Part shown: piece by piece, positions 46,958 to 59,600 of the stretch | Layout of the letters: each line of letters opens with the position of its first letter | How positions within the stretch are numbered: position 1 is the stretch's first letter | From: Marsupella aquatica | Lineage: Eukaryota; Marchantiophyta | Direction: 5' to 3' | DNA: 64,000 bases | NCBI GenBank assembly: GCA_973895155.1 | Contig: OZ316891.1 | Coordinates: 15,066,001-15,130,000, forward strand | Notes under the pieces: generated by a model | Databases searched by the model: none | Told to the model about the DNA's origin: nothing | What the model saw: the letters and a program-made list of their open reading frames with translations, nothing else | Program-made: the position numbers and the translations under genes

Positions 46958-49900
46958 CATCTTGGTTCATTTTCCACAGCTATCTTCTTCTGCGCAGAGA
47001 CCCATCTACAGGTGACCCTTTTCGAAGCTGGAGGTGATGTAGTATGCTCGTCAATAACATCCCGCCTTTATGAGGGAGAAGTGAAGGGACCCATGACTGA
47101 GCTGGATAAGCTGGACCAGTCACTCGAAGGGGCTCTATCTGCCTGCATGAGTAGGCCCGGCACTCTCCGTTGGCTACGGACTTGATGGAAATATGTTCCC
47201 AGCAGAGAGAACCCTCTGTTCCTGTTGATTTTAGAGAGTTTTTGTTCGCGCTCGTCTTGGTCTCTCCCAAAGGAACAGGAGGGAAGTTTTCTTGTAGCAT
47301 AAATCAGACTGGTGCCACCTCCCACAACTTAAGATTTACAATCGTAAATTCAGTTTCAATGTTGAGTTTTCTTGTAGCATAGATCATGATCTCCAGGAGT
47401 ATCAGTAACCATGTGCAGTACACCTTATCCCACTTGCAACGGTTGGCAGTGAATAGATTTTACTGCAGGGCTGCTGCATTGATTTAATGGAGCACTAGAA
47501 TTGAAGGAGCACCAGACCGTGAGATTCCTGATATCGTATTCAAAAAGCTCGTATTGGCGTCACACTGGAATTGTTTCTAGTGCAATCGTGTGCTGTGCAA
47601 AGGACTGAAAGTTCCCCCGTCTTATTTTTTAAAACGGGATGATCGCGGAAGTTCATTAATTTTATTCTACTGGAGGACAGAAGATTTGTCCTAGTGGCTA
47701 GTAATGGCATTTAGGAGAATGATGCAGCATAAGTCTTCAGGGATAGGGTACCATGTCTTATGAATTTGCTAAAAGTGATTCGAGTCCTAATTTACAACTG
47801 ACAGGAGTGTTCTTTGGCGACTTAGTGGCTCCAATTGTTCTTTAATAGCTTTGATTATACAGGCATCTTTCAAATTTGTTTACTTCGGATGCGATCTCCA
47901 GCCTCTTGTGTGAGTCGCCACTGATCTACCACACTCATAAGGAGAAACAAGAATTGGCAATTCGAAGAGAGGAAAAAGCGGGGGTGACGGTGGGTCTTGG
48001 TGCACGAAATGAGTTGTGCCCTCTACTCCCGGTGGGCTTGTTTAGTGATTACAGTAGGATATGTTCGATTTTATAGCTATTTGCTTCTTCCCAACAGTCT
48101 TTGTCGCCTCATTCAATTGTTCATATTCTAGGTAGCCCCAAGCACCCACGTACGTTTCATCGGGGTGCTGGGGGTGTGGTACTGTGTGTAAGCATATCCA
48201 GGTCCAAAGTTTGTGGGGGAGGTGGCTCCATCCTCAGGATTGAGCTTCAAGGCTTACTATTTTTTCCCTTGGTTTTATCTTCCCACTATTATTTGAGGAC
48301 TTGAACAGTAGGACCTGGTCTTGTAGAACTTCACGGTTCCTATGAAATCTCCGCAGGACACTTCTTGTGGCATATCAGCAAGTCACACCCAATAAGTTAA
48401 GCTGAATTCATAAGCTACATTCTCCTACTTCATCAGGCAATACGAGGTGTAAGGTGAAGCTTTACTTTTTCCCTTGCTCGGTGTAGACACTACCTCCGGA
48501 ACAACCACGCACATGGCTGAATTGCAAACGATTACTCTAAGTGTGCACCAAACAGTTTTGTTCCAACTATTTAGAGTGTTCTGCTCTCCGCCTTTCCATC
48601 AAATCCAGAACCTGGAAATCAAACTTGCTCACACAAGATTTATGGGCTTTCACTAGAATTCTGAGCAATAAAATCAATGACTGAATCTGGATTTGCTGGA
48701 AATTTGCTGGATGACTGAATTTCTTTCTGTAACTTGTTCACTAACTAAGCCTAACTTGATAAATAGGGGCATTGCCAGGGTTGGTCTTTGCATATAAGAT
48801 CATTAGTATTTATGGTTCACTCTTGTTTTCCCAAGTTAGCTACTGGAGTGAGGGCTCTAGAGTTTTTGACACTACTATATGGAGCATATCTGCTTTGATT
48901 ACCAAAGGTCATTTTTGGATATTATTCAAATAATAATTAATATTGGCATATGAGGCTTGTCTTCTTTGTTTTTCTTTCCATTTTCAAATTAATCAAATCT
49001 CCAAATATGTTTTTCATTGTCTCATTCTGTGAGTACCCTCCATTAAGCTTTTTTCAATTAAATTTCTCATTTTCATTTTTGCCCATTTCCAGGCCCTCCC
49101 CTTCCGGTCATTGTGTGAATGGATGCTGGTTTCTTTACATAAATACTCTTCAAGAAAAGATTTAAAATTTATAGAATATAAAAACAATTGGGAAGAAAAC
49201 ATCTAAAAAGTAGGGGTATATAGGGTTAGCAGATTGAAAGTCCCATGAGGCATGGGAGCACAAAAATTGATTCACTTAAGCTTTTGTACAATCAAGACAA
49301 GTCTGTGTCAATCCATAGAATTGAAGCACCTTTTTATAGTAATGAAGCATCAATGTGTCTTGTTTCACATGATAACAATGGATCCAGTTACCTCTGCTTT
49401 AATGTGTAACATCATGTCTTGATAGGTGTAAGACACTCAAAACAAAGCGTTTGACTAGCATCGAGCCTAGTACCTAATTTCTATTTCAATAAGAAATGTA
49501 CTTGATTCACACCTAAGCTTAGACCCCGATATGATATCATAGACCATGGAGTTTTTATGGGATGTGCAAATGTTGATGATAACAACAAGTAAACTTAAAA
49601 AATTGGATGAAAATTCAACTAAATGGTCGGATACAACACAATCTTTCCCCAATCGCAAGAAAAAATCAAGCCAGGACTGGATTAGGTTTTGACAACCATT
49701 GGCTTGAGTGTGGAGTTGATTGAGGAACATCAACCTGAAAAATGGCCCTGAAGGGAGCTGCACTGCAAAATTATAACACGGAACTTATACATCGTAATCT
49801 CCACCTCCTTCTATTGAACCTTTGATCCGTAGCTTTAAACATCTGCCCTCCAGAGTTTTTGAATTGCAAGTCTTGTCACTCTCATTGAATTGGTCTAGTA

Positions 49901-51066
49901 CATATAGGTTATGTCACACATTAGTTGAAACATCAGCTTTTATTTATGGTAGAAAAAATCTTCTCTGACTCAAAAAAAATGTGTAATATCAGGTAAACTA
50001 GAGGCCATGCTAGGTTTCCATCAATCAAAGAAGACTGTCAATTGTAAGGATAAAGAGAATCCGCCTAAGTTTCTACTTAGAATTCTATTATAGTTACATT
50101 GATCAAATATCAGATAGAGAAGATGAACAATTAAAGAAGCATGCTCTTGCCTCTATCCTCAATAATGGCTACATATTAAGTATAGCTACACTAGATTTTC
50201 TTTTAAGGTTTGAGACTACTGATTCCATTGATCAATTTTGTTAAGACCAACAAATTGGAGAGAAGGATTGTAAAAACTTATATGTCCATTTCCATGCAGG
50301 TCTTTCTTTGGTCCACATAACCAAACCTGGATAGTGAGTCCTATGTATGTGCATGTGAGTCAGTTCCACATAGAACGAATAGCTCTACAGTACTTCAGCC
50401 TTGAAGTTAATTTGCTTGTTTAATTATTTAAAATTTGTCCTAGTCTTAGTACCTACACTTGCCAGATTGTTGAAACCTTCAACTCAGATGAATAATGTAT
50501 TCCTATTCATATGAGGTATGTGTACTTTCTTACTAGAATATTAAGCAAACTAGATGAACCGTGGGATGAACAATTTACTGAAACGCCCTAGAATTAGGGT
50601 CACCTGAATAATTGCTTAAAAGTTGTACTCTTTATGATCCACGTAAATTTCATGTGTTGCCTATGCAAGCCTATGCAATCCAGACGTACAATACTTAGAG
50701 TTTATTTCATGTTTCAAGTATCATCACTACAAGAGGTTACTTGATTTTATTTTCCAACAAGAATTAGTTTTGCTATACAAGAGTAAAATCAAAATCAATT
50801 GAAGTCAAAGACATTCAAAATCACTACTGTTTATACTAGCTACTGCAGACAAAGTCATCCCATAAGAATGAAATCAACGTTTGACGTCAATCACAAATAT
50901 ATGCCAATGTCGTTGATCTATTTTCACTGCATACAATATTCAGAATGCCTTTAACTCTTGCTAGTCAAAAGTCATACGCTACTAGAGCCACTACAAAAGC
51001 ACTTGGTGCCACAGTCTACAACAAAAATGTGCTAAGGACTGGATGGAATGGTGAGTTTGAGCACAT
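46958..51066. other. Intergenic, no gene recognised
   Basis: The first few hundred bases are probably the 3' UTR of the transporter. From about 48700 on the sequence is AT-rich with few open frames. No repeat with a partner in the window was noticed. Confidence 0.4.
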
Positions 51067-51765
51067 ATGGAGCAAACCATTGAAAAAAAAATGTATTCTG
51101 AAATCCTCACAAACTTTGTACTCTACACAAATAAGCGTAGTGCAGGAATTGAAGAGCTAAGGGAGAAGAGGGATGAAATCAAGAAAATTTTACAAGTGGA
51201 GGAAGAGGAGAAAGCCAATATCCAAAAAGATTTGGTGGTTCTGACGAAGAGGTTAGCGGAAATTGATGACAGTCTCTCGCGAAAATATGCTTACACAAAT
51301 GAGTATGACAAGACCATCCATGAAGTAGAGACAGCCTACTCAAAAGTGAGCTATGAAGCTTTCCAAAGTGTTAAGCAAATTTGTTTTCTAGAGAACTGAC
51401 AATAAAATATCTTGCACAGGCAAACTTGTTAAGTGCCCTTCATGCATGGTAGATCTAAACTTTGTTCAATATGGCTTCAGTTCATTCAGATCTCACTCGC
51501 TTCTCTTAAAAATACTTGCATACATTATCAAGTTTTGACCCATGATATTATCTTGACATTAAACATAATAATCTCTATAGGGCGTCAAATTTGATTAGTG
51601 TTTAGGATATGATTTTCCTGAACAAATGACATGATAGTGTTCATTCCTTACGTGATGATCTTAATGGCTTGTCTTTGTGGATCAAATGTGCAGATACTGG
51701 AAAGTTCACAAGCTCTACTACATGTGCTAAAAAGTGAAACAATATCAATTACCAATAAAAGATAG
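51067..51765 (+). CDS. SSNA1: SSNA1/DIP13 homologue, basal-body coiled-coil protein, two exons
   Basis: Exon 1 is 51067-51345 and exon 2 is 51694-51765. The donor AAA|GTGAGC and acceptor TGTGCAG join in phase 0 to 116 residues, close to the 119 of human SSNA1. A second in-frame ATG at 51091 would give 108. The match runs the full length: IEELREKRDEI, then EEEEKANIQKDL, LTKRLAEIDDSLSRK, NEYDKTIHEVETAYSK and, in exon 2, ILESSQALLHVLKSE. That tail cannot be read from exon 1, where the frame runs on into the intron. The protein is almost entirely coiled coil. The family (Chlamydomonas DIP13) decorates basal bodies and axonemes and assembles into fibrils on microtubules. In plants it is expected only where flagellated sperm are made. 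The residues before IEEL (YTNKRSAG) are more diverged than usual. Confidence 0.87.
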
Positions 51766-52966
51766 TTCTACCCAGTTGAACTAATACGAAACAAATTATT
51801 TTGTGTGTTGTGTTGATTTCCAATTGAATGGAGAAGTATTCATGACAAGCTTCTTGTTTAGGATAAGTGTATTACATCTCCCATGACTGCCACATTTCAA
51901 TGACTAGCTTGAGACCACCATATAAATTTGGGGAGCAAAGCAATTGCTTTGTGGGTTCAGCATCCATCAATTGCCCCAGGGCTAACAAAGCGCAATAAAA
52001 TGATCTTGTGGGTCCAGATCATCACTGTTGAATCGGAAACACACTTTATTATGTAGCTTGAGTGTTGCCATTTAACTTGTACTACAACACCTAAATGTAA
52101 CAAATTACATATGTGCCACACCTTTTTTAATTGATAAAAAATTCACACTGTTAGTATGAAAGTGCCATATTTTACTCGACCAGAAACACTAAGAGGTGGG
52201 AAAATGAAATTAAACAAAGGGGATAACTAGTTCCTTTTTGACATCTTGAGAAGGCAGTGTACTACTAAAAAGCTGAAATTTAACAGACTTGGTGTCTGAT
52301 ATTGGGTAGCCTCCTTGGACTTGAATGTTTTTCCCAAAGTGAGATTCACTCCGGTATTTTTACCTTATTGATGGACATTTTCAAACCAACCTCACTACAG
52401 CACCTTAGATTTTACTTGCGTAGGAATGATTGGGAAGCTTTTTGCAAGGAATTTGATTCACCCGTGCATTGGAATGAATTTACTGTCTTATTAAATGAAT
52501 AATCAAATACTCTTGAGTGATGCACTAAGATCATAATCTAATTTGGAATAAAATTACACATTGGGGTCCGTTAGCCGACCGACTTAAATTAGTCACTTCA
52601 AATTGGTTGACGACATTCATAGAAACTATTCAATGATAGGCTAAGTATAGCCAAAGGATATCTAGAATCAAGAGGGGTAATTTTACAAGCGGAGCAGATA
52701 AAGAGTTATTTTTTTGCTTATTTTATTGAAGGAGGAAAAATAAAGAACAAACTTTTGAGCTTTTTGTGCATTTTTTTTATACAGGATAAAGGATTACTTA
52801 ATGTATGCATAAAATAAATATTTTTTTCAATTTTTTGATTTGATGTTTACCAATTTTTCATTTTGCCTATTCTCAGGCTTCAGCATTTAAGACTGGGACC
52901 GGGCTCTTTTGGTCATTTGGGCTGTCCATAGTGCTCAAGAATTTTTAGCTGAAAACAAATAGTAGG
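51766..52966. other. Intergenic, no gene recognised
   Basis: AT-rich. A 66-codon frame at 52302-52502 reads rather protein-like (RNDWEAFCKEFDSPVHWNEF) but has no recognisable family or neighbouring exons. Confidence 0.35.
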
Positions 52967-52977
52967 AAACAAGTGCA
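52967..52977. repeat. Target-site duplication, left copy (AAACAAGTGCA)
   Basis: The 11-bp sequence is repeated exactly and in the same orientation at 53970-53980, just outside the inverted termini of the element between them. Confidence 0.75.
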
Positions 52978-53969
52978 GATATATGCTTGATGGGCCCTTT
53001 GGTGGAACTTTCTTACCTGATGGGCCCCTCCAAAACTTTTCTTATCTAATAGGCCCCTACAAAACTTTTTTAATCTAATAGGCCCCTCTTAATGAGCTGT
53101 ACCCAGTGTTCTTATGAGATGCCAAACTGTGTAGTTGACCACAACAAGCCCTGTGTTACACACATTGTATTTATGTTCGGCCCACCACAGTCCACGCCAT
53201 AGTGAACGGTGCTCCCAACCGAGCGGCCAACAACACAGTCGACACAAGGTTCTAAATAGAGGGGGGGGTAGCCATGAAGACATTGTATTATGTATTCGTG
53301 TGGTGTGAGGGCTTTAAGGTTTTGCCGCTACTTGAAAATCAATGCTCTTTGATTCTTTGTGTTGTGGGAGGGAAGCACTCAGGTTTTGTCAATGTTTGGG
53401 CTTTTGTTGATGCTCGATATATGCTCGGGTTTTGTCAATACCTTCAGGTTGTTGGTTAAAGCCCAGTGCCCAATGCCTAGTGACAAAAAAGTGCTAGTGG
53501 AAGTACCAGGATCATAACGACCGCAGATGCATGTCCTCCAAACGGTTGTCAAGAAAACCCTATGTGGAGCACATGAAATTCAAATTGGAAGATATAATAC
53601 ATATTGTCTTCACTTTGCAGTTTGTGTAGCGTTTACAGTTCAAATCCAAAGACATAATCCATATTGTCTTCATTTTGCAAGTTGGGTAGCAGCAGCCGCA
53701 ATTCTATGGTTCCCCTAGCTGAGTCTGGGGCCGTGTCGTTTGACCTTTGTGTTTGACCGTGCCCGGACCGTGCAAGGTTGAGTGCAGGGTTTGATGCTGC
53801 AGTTCGCCTTACAATAATTATTGACCACAGTTTTTTGAAACGTAGTTGGTCATTGTATCAAGCAAAATTTGGTGAGTGGGACTCCTAGAAGAACAACTGA
53901 CGCAAAAGTGTAGCAGGGGGCCTATTAGGTAAAAAACATTTATAGAGGGCCCATCAAGCATATACCTCA
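52978..53969. mobile_element. Non-autonomous Mutator-like TIR element, copy 2
   Basis: The left end reads GATATATGCTTGATGGGCCC. The minus strand of the right end reads TATATGCTTGATGGGCCC after a GAGG tip. The flanks carry an 11-bp direct repeat, AAACAAGTGCA; duplications of about 9-11 bp are typical of Mutator-like elements. Inside the left end is a 30-bp tandem unit around AATAGGCCCCTACAAAACTT (52990-53095), and one AATAGGCCCC copy is also present inside the right end. No transposase frame is present. The interior shares blocks with the element at 4447-5410. Confidence 0.7.
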
Positions 53970-53980
53970 AAACAAGTGCA
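53970..53980. repeat. Target-site duplication, right copy (AAACAAGTGCA)
   Basis: Exact copy of 52967-52977. Confidence 0.75.
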
Positions 53981-54456
53981 ATCCAAGAAAAGTTGTTTAT
54001 GACCAAATTTTCAATACTTCCAGGAATTAGAATGGGACGTGGTAACAGCTAAAACATAAGTATGTACTTTTTATAGCTAAAGTAGGGCATGTGAGAGAAT
54101 TTCTTGAGATGTTTCTAGTGATACTAAGAGGGTAAGCAAAGAAGTTATAGACCTTCAATCCAAAGTTTACTGGAATAGTTGCTTGTACAAGGTAGCAAAA
54201 CTATCTCCAAAAGAGCCAGCTAATTCCTGTGCTTCTTACATCCAAATAGATGCTTTAATGTAACATTCATAAGAACATGCCTTCTATGGAAGATAAATAA
54301 TTAAGTGGTAGATGAAGCCTTGAAGACTGAAATATCTAATTCCAGTAGGTGGTGTTTAAGGGCACAGTGTGCAATTTTTGGTCTCTAGGATGAGCTAGGT
54401 TGACAAAATAACATAAATATATCACTGAGTTTGCTCATAGAACTTTGATTTAAATT

Positions 54457-54660
54457 GCTATGAGGATGACCTCAAAATTTATCTAATAAAGCACAATTGA
54501 AGGATAGGGTAAAGGCCTACAATGCTATGATGATGACCTCAAAATCTATCTAAAAAAGCACAATTCAAAGTGAGGATAATGGTCTACAATGCTAGGATGA
54601 TGACCTTAAAATCTATTTACTAAACAGCAATTGAAAATTAGATAAAGGACTACAATCTAC
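54457..54660. repeat. Tandem repeat, 67-bp unit, three copies
   Basis: Units start at GCTATGAGGATGACCTC (54457), GCTATGATGATGACCTC (54524) and GCTAGGATGATGACCTT (54591). Each continues AAAATYTATCTA...AGCACAATT and ends with CTACAAT. It runs directly into family B at 54640. Confidence 0.85.
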
Positions 54661-54810
54661 AGTGAAGCCAGCAGACAGTGAAGCCAGCAGACAGTGACTT
54701 TAGGGGCGTAGTTACAATTGAGGGCTAAACTAAGAATTGACGCAATGATACTCACCCTCTATTTATGAGCAAAACTCAGGCATTAGAGACTATAATACAA
54801 GGTTGCGCTT
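54640..54810. repeat. Dispersed repeat family B, copy 2
   Basis: Ordered match to 37430-37610. An internal 18-bp direct repeat, GTGAAGCCAGCAGACA, is present at about 54661-54695. Confidence 0.55.
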
Positions 54811-54979
54811 TTTTGTGAAGTGGTTATCATTCAAATTTGCAGTGTTAAAAAAAGAATGAATCAATAAACAGAAGACATAACACCAAAGTGAATTAAATAT
54901 AGCATGGACTTACGACTGGAAACATTTTCACACAAAAAAGAATCAAATGGTGGCAACAAAAGAGAGGTATTTGCTTGAG

Positions 54980-55165
54980 CAACATGACATATTTTTTCTT
55001 AATGACATATTGGGCGACATGACGTCTTTTTTCTCAATGATGTCTTGGCCAACACATCATCTTTTTTTCTCAACCAAATCTTGGCCGACATGACACGAGA
55101 CACAACATCTTGGCCGACACGACATCTTTTGTGCAACATATGGGTATTGAGCTAGTTCAAGTTCC
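54980..55165. mobile_element. Terminus of the AAGATGT element family (truncated copy)
   Basis: Repeated AATGACATNTTGG(C/G)CGACATGAC units end in TTTTGTGCAACATATGGGTA then TTGAGCTAGTTC. On the minus strand this reads ACTAGCTCAATACCC then TTGCACAAAAGATGTC, matching both ends of the element at 27361-29711. No opposite terminus was found nearby, so it seems to be a single end. Confidence 0.55.
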
Positions 55166-55874
55166 CCTTTTATATGGCTAGTGGTGGTTTAAGATGTGAC
55201 TCACATGACCAGATTATGATGTCTAGCTGCATGGTTTGATAAGTGTTAAGGTGTAACTGTAAAGGCTTCACATGAGAGTTTTGTCCCAGAGCCTGCAAGC
55301 TGGTAATGAGTGATTTTATTTGGGACAATTCTCAAGATGGGAGGCCTTCAATTTGCCCATTGGTGTTTTTTCAAGTTCCTGGGAAAAACATTCCAGGTTT
55401 AGTGTCAAGTCAAACAAAGAATGCGGCTTGTATGTGGATGGCATTCTCTGTGTGCAATGCATTGTGCTCTAAGCCCAATTCTCTCTGACAATTTTTTTGG
55501 ATAAAGATCTTTCAATCTACATGAAGATATTTGTGATTTTCCTCTTTGTACTTTTGAGTACATTAATTCTCCATACATCCTCCCGTCTTTGAGGAGTGAA
55601 TTATACCAAACACCATAAATGTAGGCAAGATTAATCAATTGTATATCACAAGATTTGCTTTTAACTTTTTTCTTGTTTTTTGCCAATTACATATCAATCA
55701 CTTTTTGCATGGCTTAATTATTTATTTCAAAAAATCAGCCCATTCTTGTGTGTTATAAAACAAAATCAAAGTAAGAGCATTATTGAACGGCCACCCTCTT
55801 TTAAGGGCAATATTTCTCATAATGTACTCTAACCATGATAATATTCTATTCATTTATGCCTAGAGAAACATAGC

Positions 55875-56065
55875 TCTCTCGTAGTTCACTTGAGTAATCG
55901 TAGTTCACTTGAGTAGTGACTCCTAGATATATCCTGGGTTCACCCAAATGATGTGACGGTCTCTTTGGTAGTTCACTTGAGTAGTGACTCTCATAGATCT
56001 TGGGTTGGGTAGTTCACTTGAGTAATGCTCATAGATCTTGGGTTCAAATGATGTGACAATCTCTT
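55875..56065. repeat. Tandem repeat around TAGTTCACTTGAGTAGTGACT
   Basis: Four copies of TAGTTCACTTGAGTA lie at about 55882, 55902, 55969 and 56009. Most are followed by ATAGAT(C/A)TTGGGTTCA and ATGATGTGAC. Confidence 0.8.
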
Positions 56066-56204
56066 GTGGGGATCTCTTCCTTTTCTGTGGGGTTTCCCTG
56101 GATTTCCCCTTAAAGTTGCTTTTAAAAATTAATTAAAGAAAATATTTACTTAAGGCCTTTTTGAAATTTCTCCATTATATTTCCCGTGGCCTTGTGAAGA
56201 AGTC

Positions 56205-56400
56205 AAAATTTTGGATCAGCTCAGTATGAAACTAATTAAGCTTGTCCTTTATTTTTACTAATTACTAAAATTGAAGAAATATCTTGTGCTAACGAGCAAT
56301 ATGGGCAATTATAACCACTCAAAAGTAGAGCTGAAGCCCTCGTTTTATGGCGAACTATGGCCCACAATGCCCTCTAAAAACAGGACATTGCTATATTCAA
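56205..56400. repeat. Dispersed repeat family A, copy 3
   Basis: It combines the phrase shared with 38850-39060 (GGATCAGCTCAGTA) and the phrase shared with 21640-21675 (CACAATGCCCTCTAAA...ACATTGCTATAT), so it links the two other copies into one family. Confidence 0.6.
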
Positions 56401-56674
56401 ACCAAATCTACTAACTAGAATACAAACGAGACCAGATATACACCAACTAGTTGTTGCAACAAATTTTAGCTCATCACATGAAATGACAAAAATGCTCGTC
56501 GTTTTGGAGGCTAAGTGATATATTACAGCCGCAAAGCTACTTTAAGTGTAGCCCGTGGAGCGTCGCAATAAATAAGGGTCGTCTTAGAGTACAATATACA
56601 GTTATTCACAATCATGAACATGAACAATCCACAGCTCCAATAAATTTATGGATGGATGGATCTAATGGAGTAGT

Positions 56675-59600
56675 TCAATATCTCTGAGCTATGCCGGCCA
56701 AGTGATAATGGAGGTCTTTCGTGACAGAAACAAAGGGCATGTGATCTGCTTGCGGTAGACGGATCACCTCCTTGGGCGGATTCAGCTTCACCATCCTCTC
56801 CGCACTCGGAAGCCTGATCACCAAGTCTTTCTCGCACATGATGAACACTCTCGGCACTGTCCCGTATCTATCAGCAGAGTGATGTAACCTGCCGCTCACC
56901 ACTTGGTAGCTCATCGGTCCTGGTCGCACCTTCTCAGCTGCGACTTCCAAATCCTGCATGGCAACCAAGAAAACAAACCCCCTAATAAAACACAGGATTC
57001 CCTTTAAGAAACAACGTACGGAGTTTGCCTCAACTACCGTGACCGACTCTTAGAACACCAACAAGTATGAAGACACTGAGGTTCGCAATTGCCCACTTTG
57101 GTGAGTGTTAAAGCGGGAGAAAGACTTCAATCTCCGAATTCGGAGTCTTTGCGTTTGCCGATCGCATGTAGAGAGAGCACCCGACAATCAAATCATCAGA
57201 ACCAACGGAAATTTTATGTCTTTTCGTCAGCACATGTCCGGCCCGCAGATTGCAAACTGGTTGTCAATCGACTTGTGACCCACTAGGAAACGATGGACAT
57301 GAACGTCACTGAAGAACGGTAAACAAACCATGCTCCACAGAAAACAGAATTTCATGGATTCGCTCGGTCTGATAATTATGACCAGGCTAAAACGAAGGAC
57401 AAGGTCATTTCATATCCTTCAGTGAAAGTTACCATCAATCAGTTCCACCTATGGTCCATCACATCTCCCAGATTAAAAATGCAGGCTCATGGATGTAATT
57501 CTAATGTGCTACGCCGAGGATTCGAGGTCTATCGCATAGGTGTTGTATTTTCAGTTCATTAACGCAGAGGACCCGAAGGCAAAGCTACACTTGTGTCCCT
57601 AGCTGAAAGCGAACGGCTTTATGCTTGCGCCTTTGATGTACACGAAATCTCTCATGAAGAGATTGTCCTCTACCGCTCTATGCTCCACTGGTTTCAGATG
57701 CAGTACAAATTCAGGAACACCACAGGAGCATCAGCGTGACGCTTTGCGGGGCAATATGTACCGTTCGAAATCTATTCATGCGAAGCTGTGACGAAACCAA
57801 CCTCTAAGCAATTACGAAAGTACAGTCATGAGCGTACCTCAGGGGAACACAGCGAGTAGACTCTATCTTGCAGCGCTTGTCGAGTGAAACAATACGACGT
57901 AGGTGGATGGTCCGGCCCCCTTTTGGAATGCAAGATGATCCCCAAGTGCTTATCGTGCCTGTTGTTCTTGATCTGCGCAATTACCGGGTGAACGCTTCCA
58001 CGTGAGTCAAGCGAACCAAGCACTGACTGACGGTTTACTGCTCAACATGTGTTCTACACGGCATTGACCACCTTGCAGCAGTCATAATTTCTATGGATGA
58101 AATGATGAACCATGGAGCTGCAATTGCGGACGAGCAAGTTGTTGTTGATGAGACTGCTCCCTCTGCGGAGCGAACTACCAGCACAGCCTAGAATGATTAC
58201 GAGCGTGGAGCCAGCGGAAGAGAATTGCAGTGCTGTACTGTAGCTTCCCATAGAGTAGCTGGCACTCGCCGCCACGGTAGCTCTACTGCGTTGCACGTTT
58301 GCTTGGCCCACGTAAACTACCAGAAATCAAAGTGCATGGAACTCAATCAGGCTCGCGAATTTGGATGCGAGGAACCAAACAGACCCAGACACTGTCCACG
58401 AATTGCAACCTGAGGCTTGCAGGTTAATGTCTCGGTGAAACTGCTCGACACCGCGAACTACAGAAGCGCAGACACAGATCCCCAAATGAAGACCGAAAAG
58501 CCAAAATCGAAAACGACTAAGCACGAAGGATAATAATGCGATTTTGGCAGTCTTTCCTTCTTTGGCTCCTTCTGCTAACCAGTACATGGCTCAAATCGAA
58601 AGCATCCCTCTGACGCTGTATTACTTGTCTAGCTCAGTGAGTTTAGCGGCATTATAGCACCTGACACTGACACCGGAGTAGCCAGAACTCATGCGATTCC
58701 TAGGACAGCGCAGATCCAAAATTCTGAAAATTCTGCCAACTGAACCCACGTCAGGAAGTCTGGCGGTAGTGTTTTAAGGACAGTAACCATTTTGAAAGAT
58801 GATCGTGGAAACTTCCAGAGAGATGGTAGTGATGGACAGGATGATATGCTTGGCTTCCCAGCAGCCATGTCTGACACATTTGAAGACGATCCCAACAGAG
58901 CATCTCAGGATCAATAATACCTGCCAGTTTGTCAAATGACAGCGAGTTTACGTCGTCTTCGCCAGAATGGTGACGTAGTGAAGAACTTTGAAACTGGCTA
59001 CCATCAACTCAATTCCCTCAACTCGCCCGGATGGTGCAGTGGAGTGCAGTGCAGGTCTCTGGAGAAACGCGCACGAGTGCATCTCGGCGAAGAATTGCCG
59101 CTAATTCGCAATCCCACTGAGCCAGGTCGAAACATTTGATAGTCTTAAATACAGTCTCATGTGCACCTACGTCAAAGTCTACCGAGTCACCCAGATTGGA
59201 AACGTTCCCCATAGCAAGCGATCAGGAACGTAAAAGGCCAGCTGAAGAGGCGATTCTTCGTAAGATCAAATTAATAGTTTGAAAGGTCCAGACAACTTAC
59301 TCCTGCTTCCAATGTGCCCATGTCACTGGGTAACATGAAAGCTGCAATGTACACGGAGACTGCAATCTGGTTGGAGTAGTTCTCTGTCATGTAAGACACG
59401 TTGATCCCACCCATACTGTGCCCCACCAGGATCACCTGCTCACCAAGATACAACACGCCCCCAGAGTTACAACTCCAATTCTTGACAAGCTTCCAAAACT
59501 TTTGATTCATCAGCTTGTGCACAAACAGACTCACAATTTTATGCGCACTACGACTGAACTTGGTAAATATGTCTACGAAACTGAAAATTTGATCATACTT

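Noticed and set aside
52302-52502. A 66-codon frame that reads like protein
   Set aside because: No family recognised, no splice partners seen, and surrounded by AT-rich sequence. Kept only as a note in the intergenic entry.
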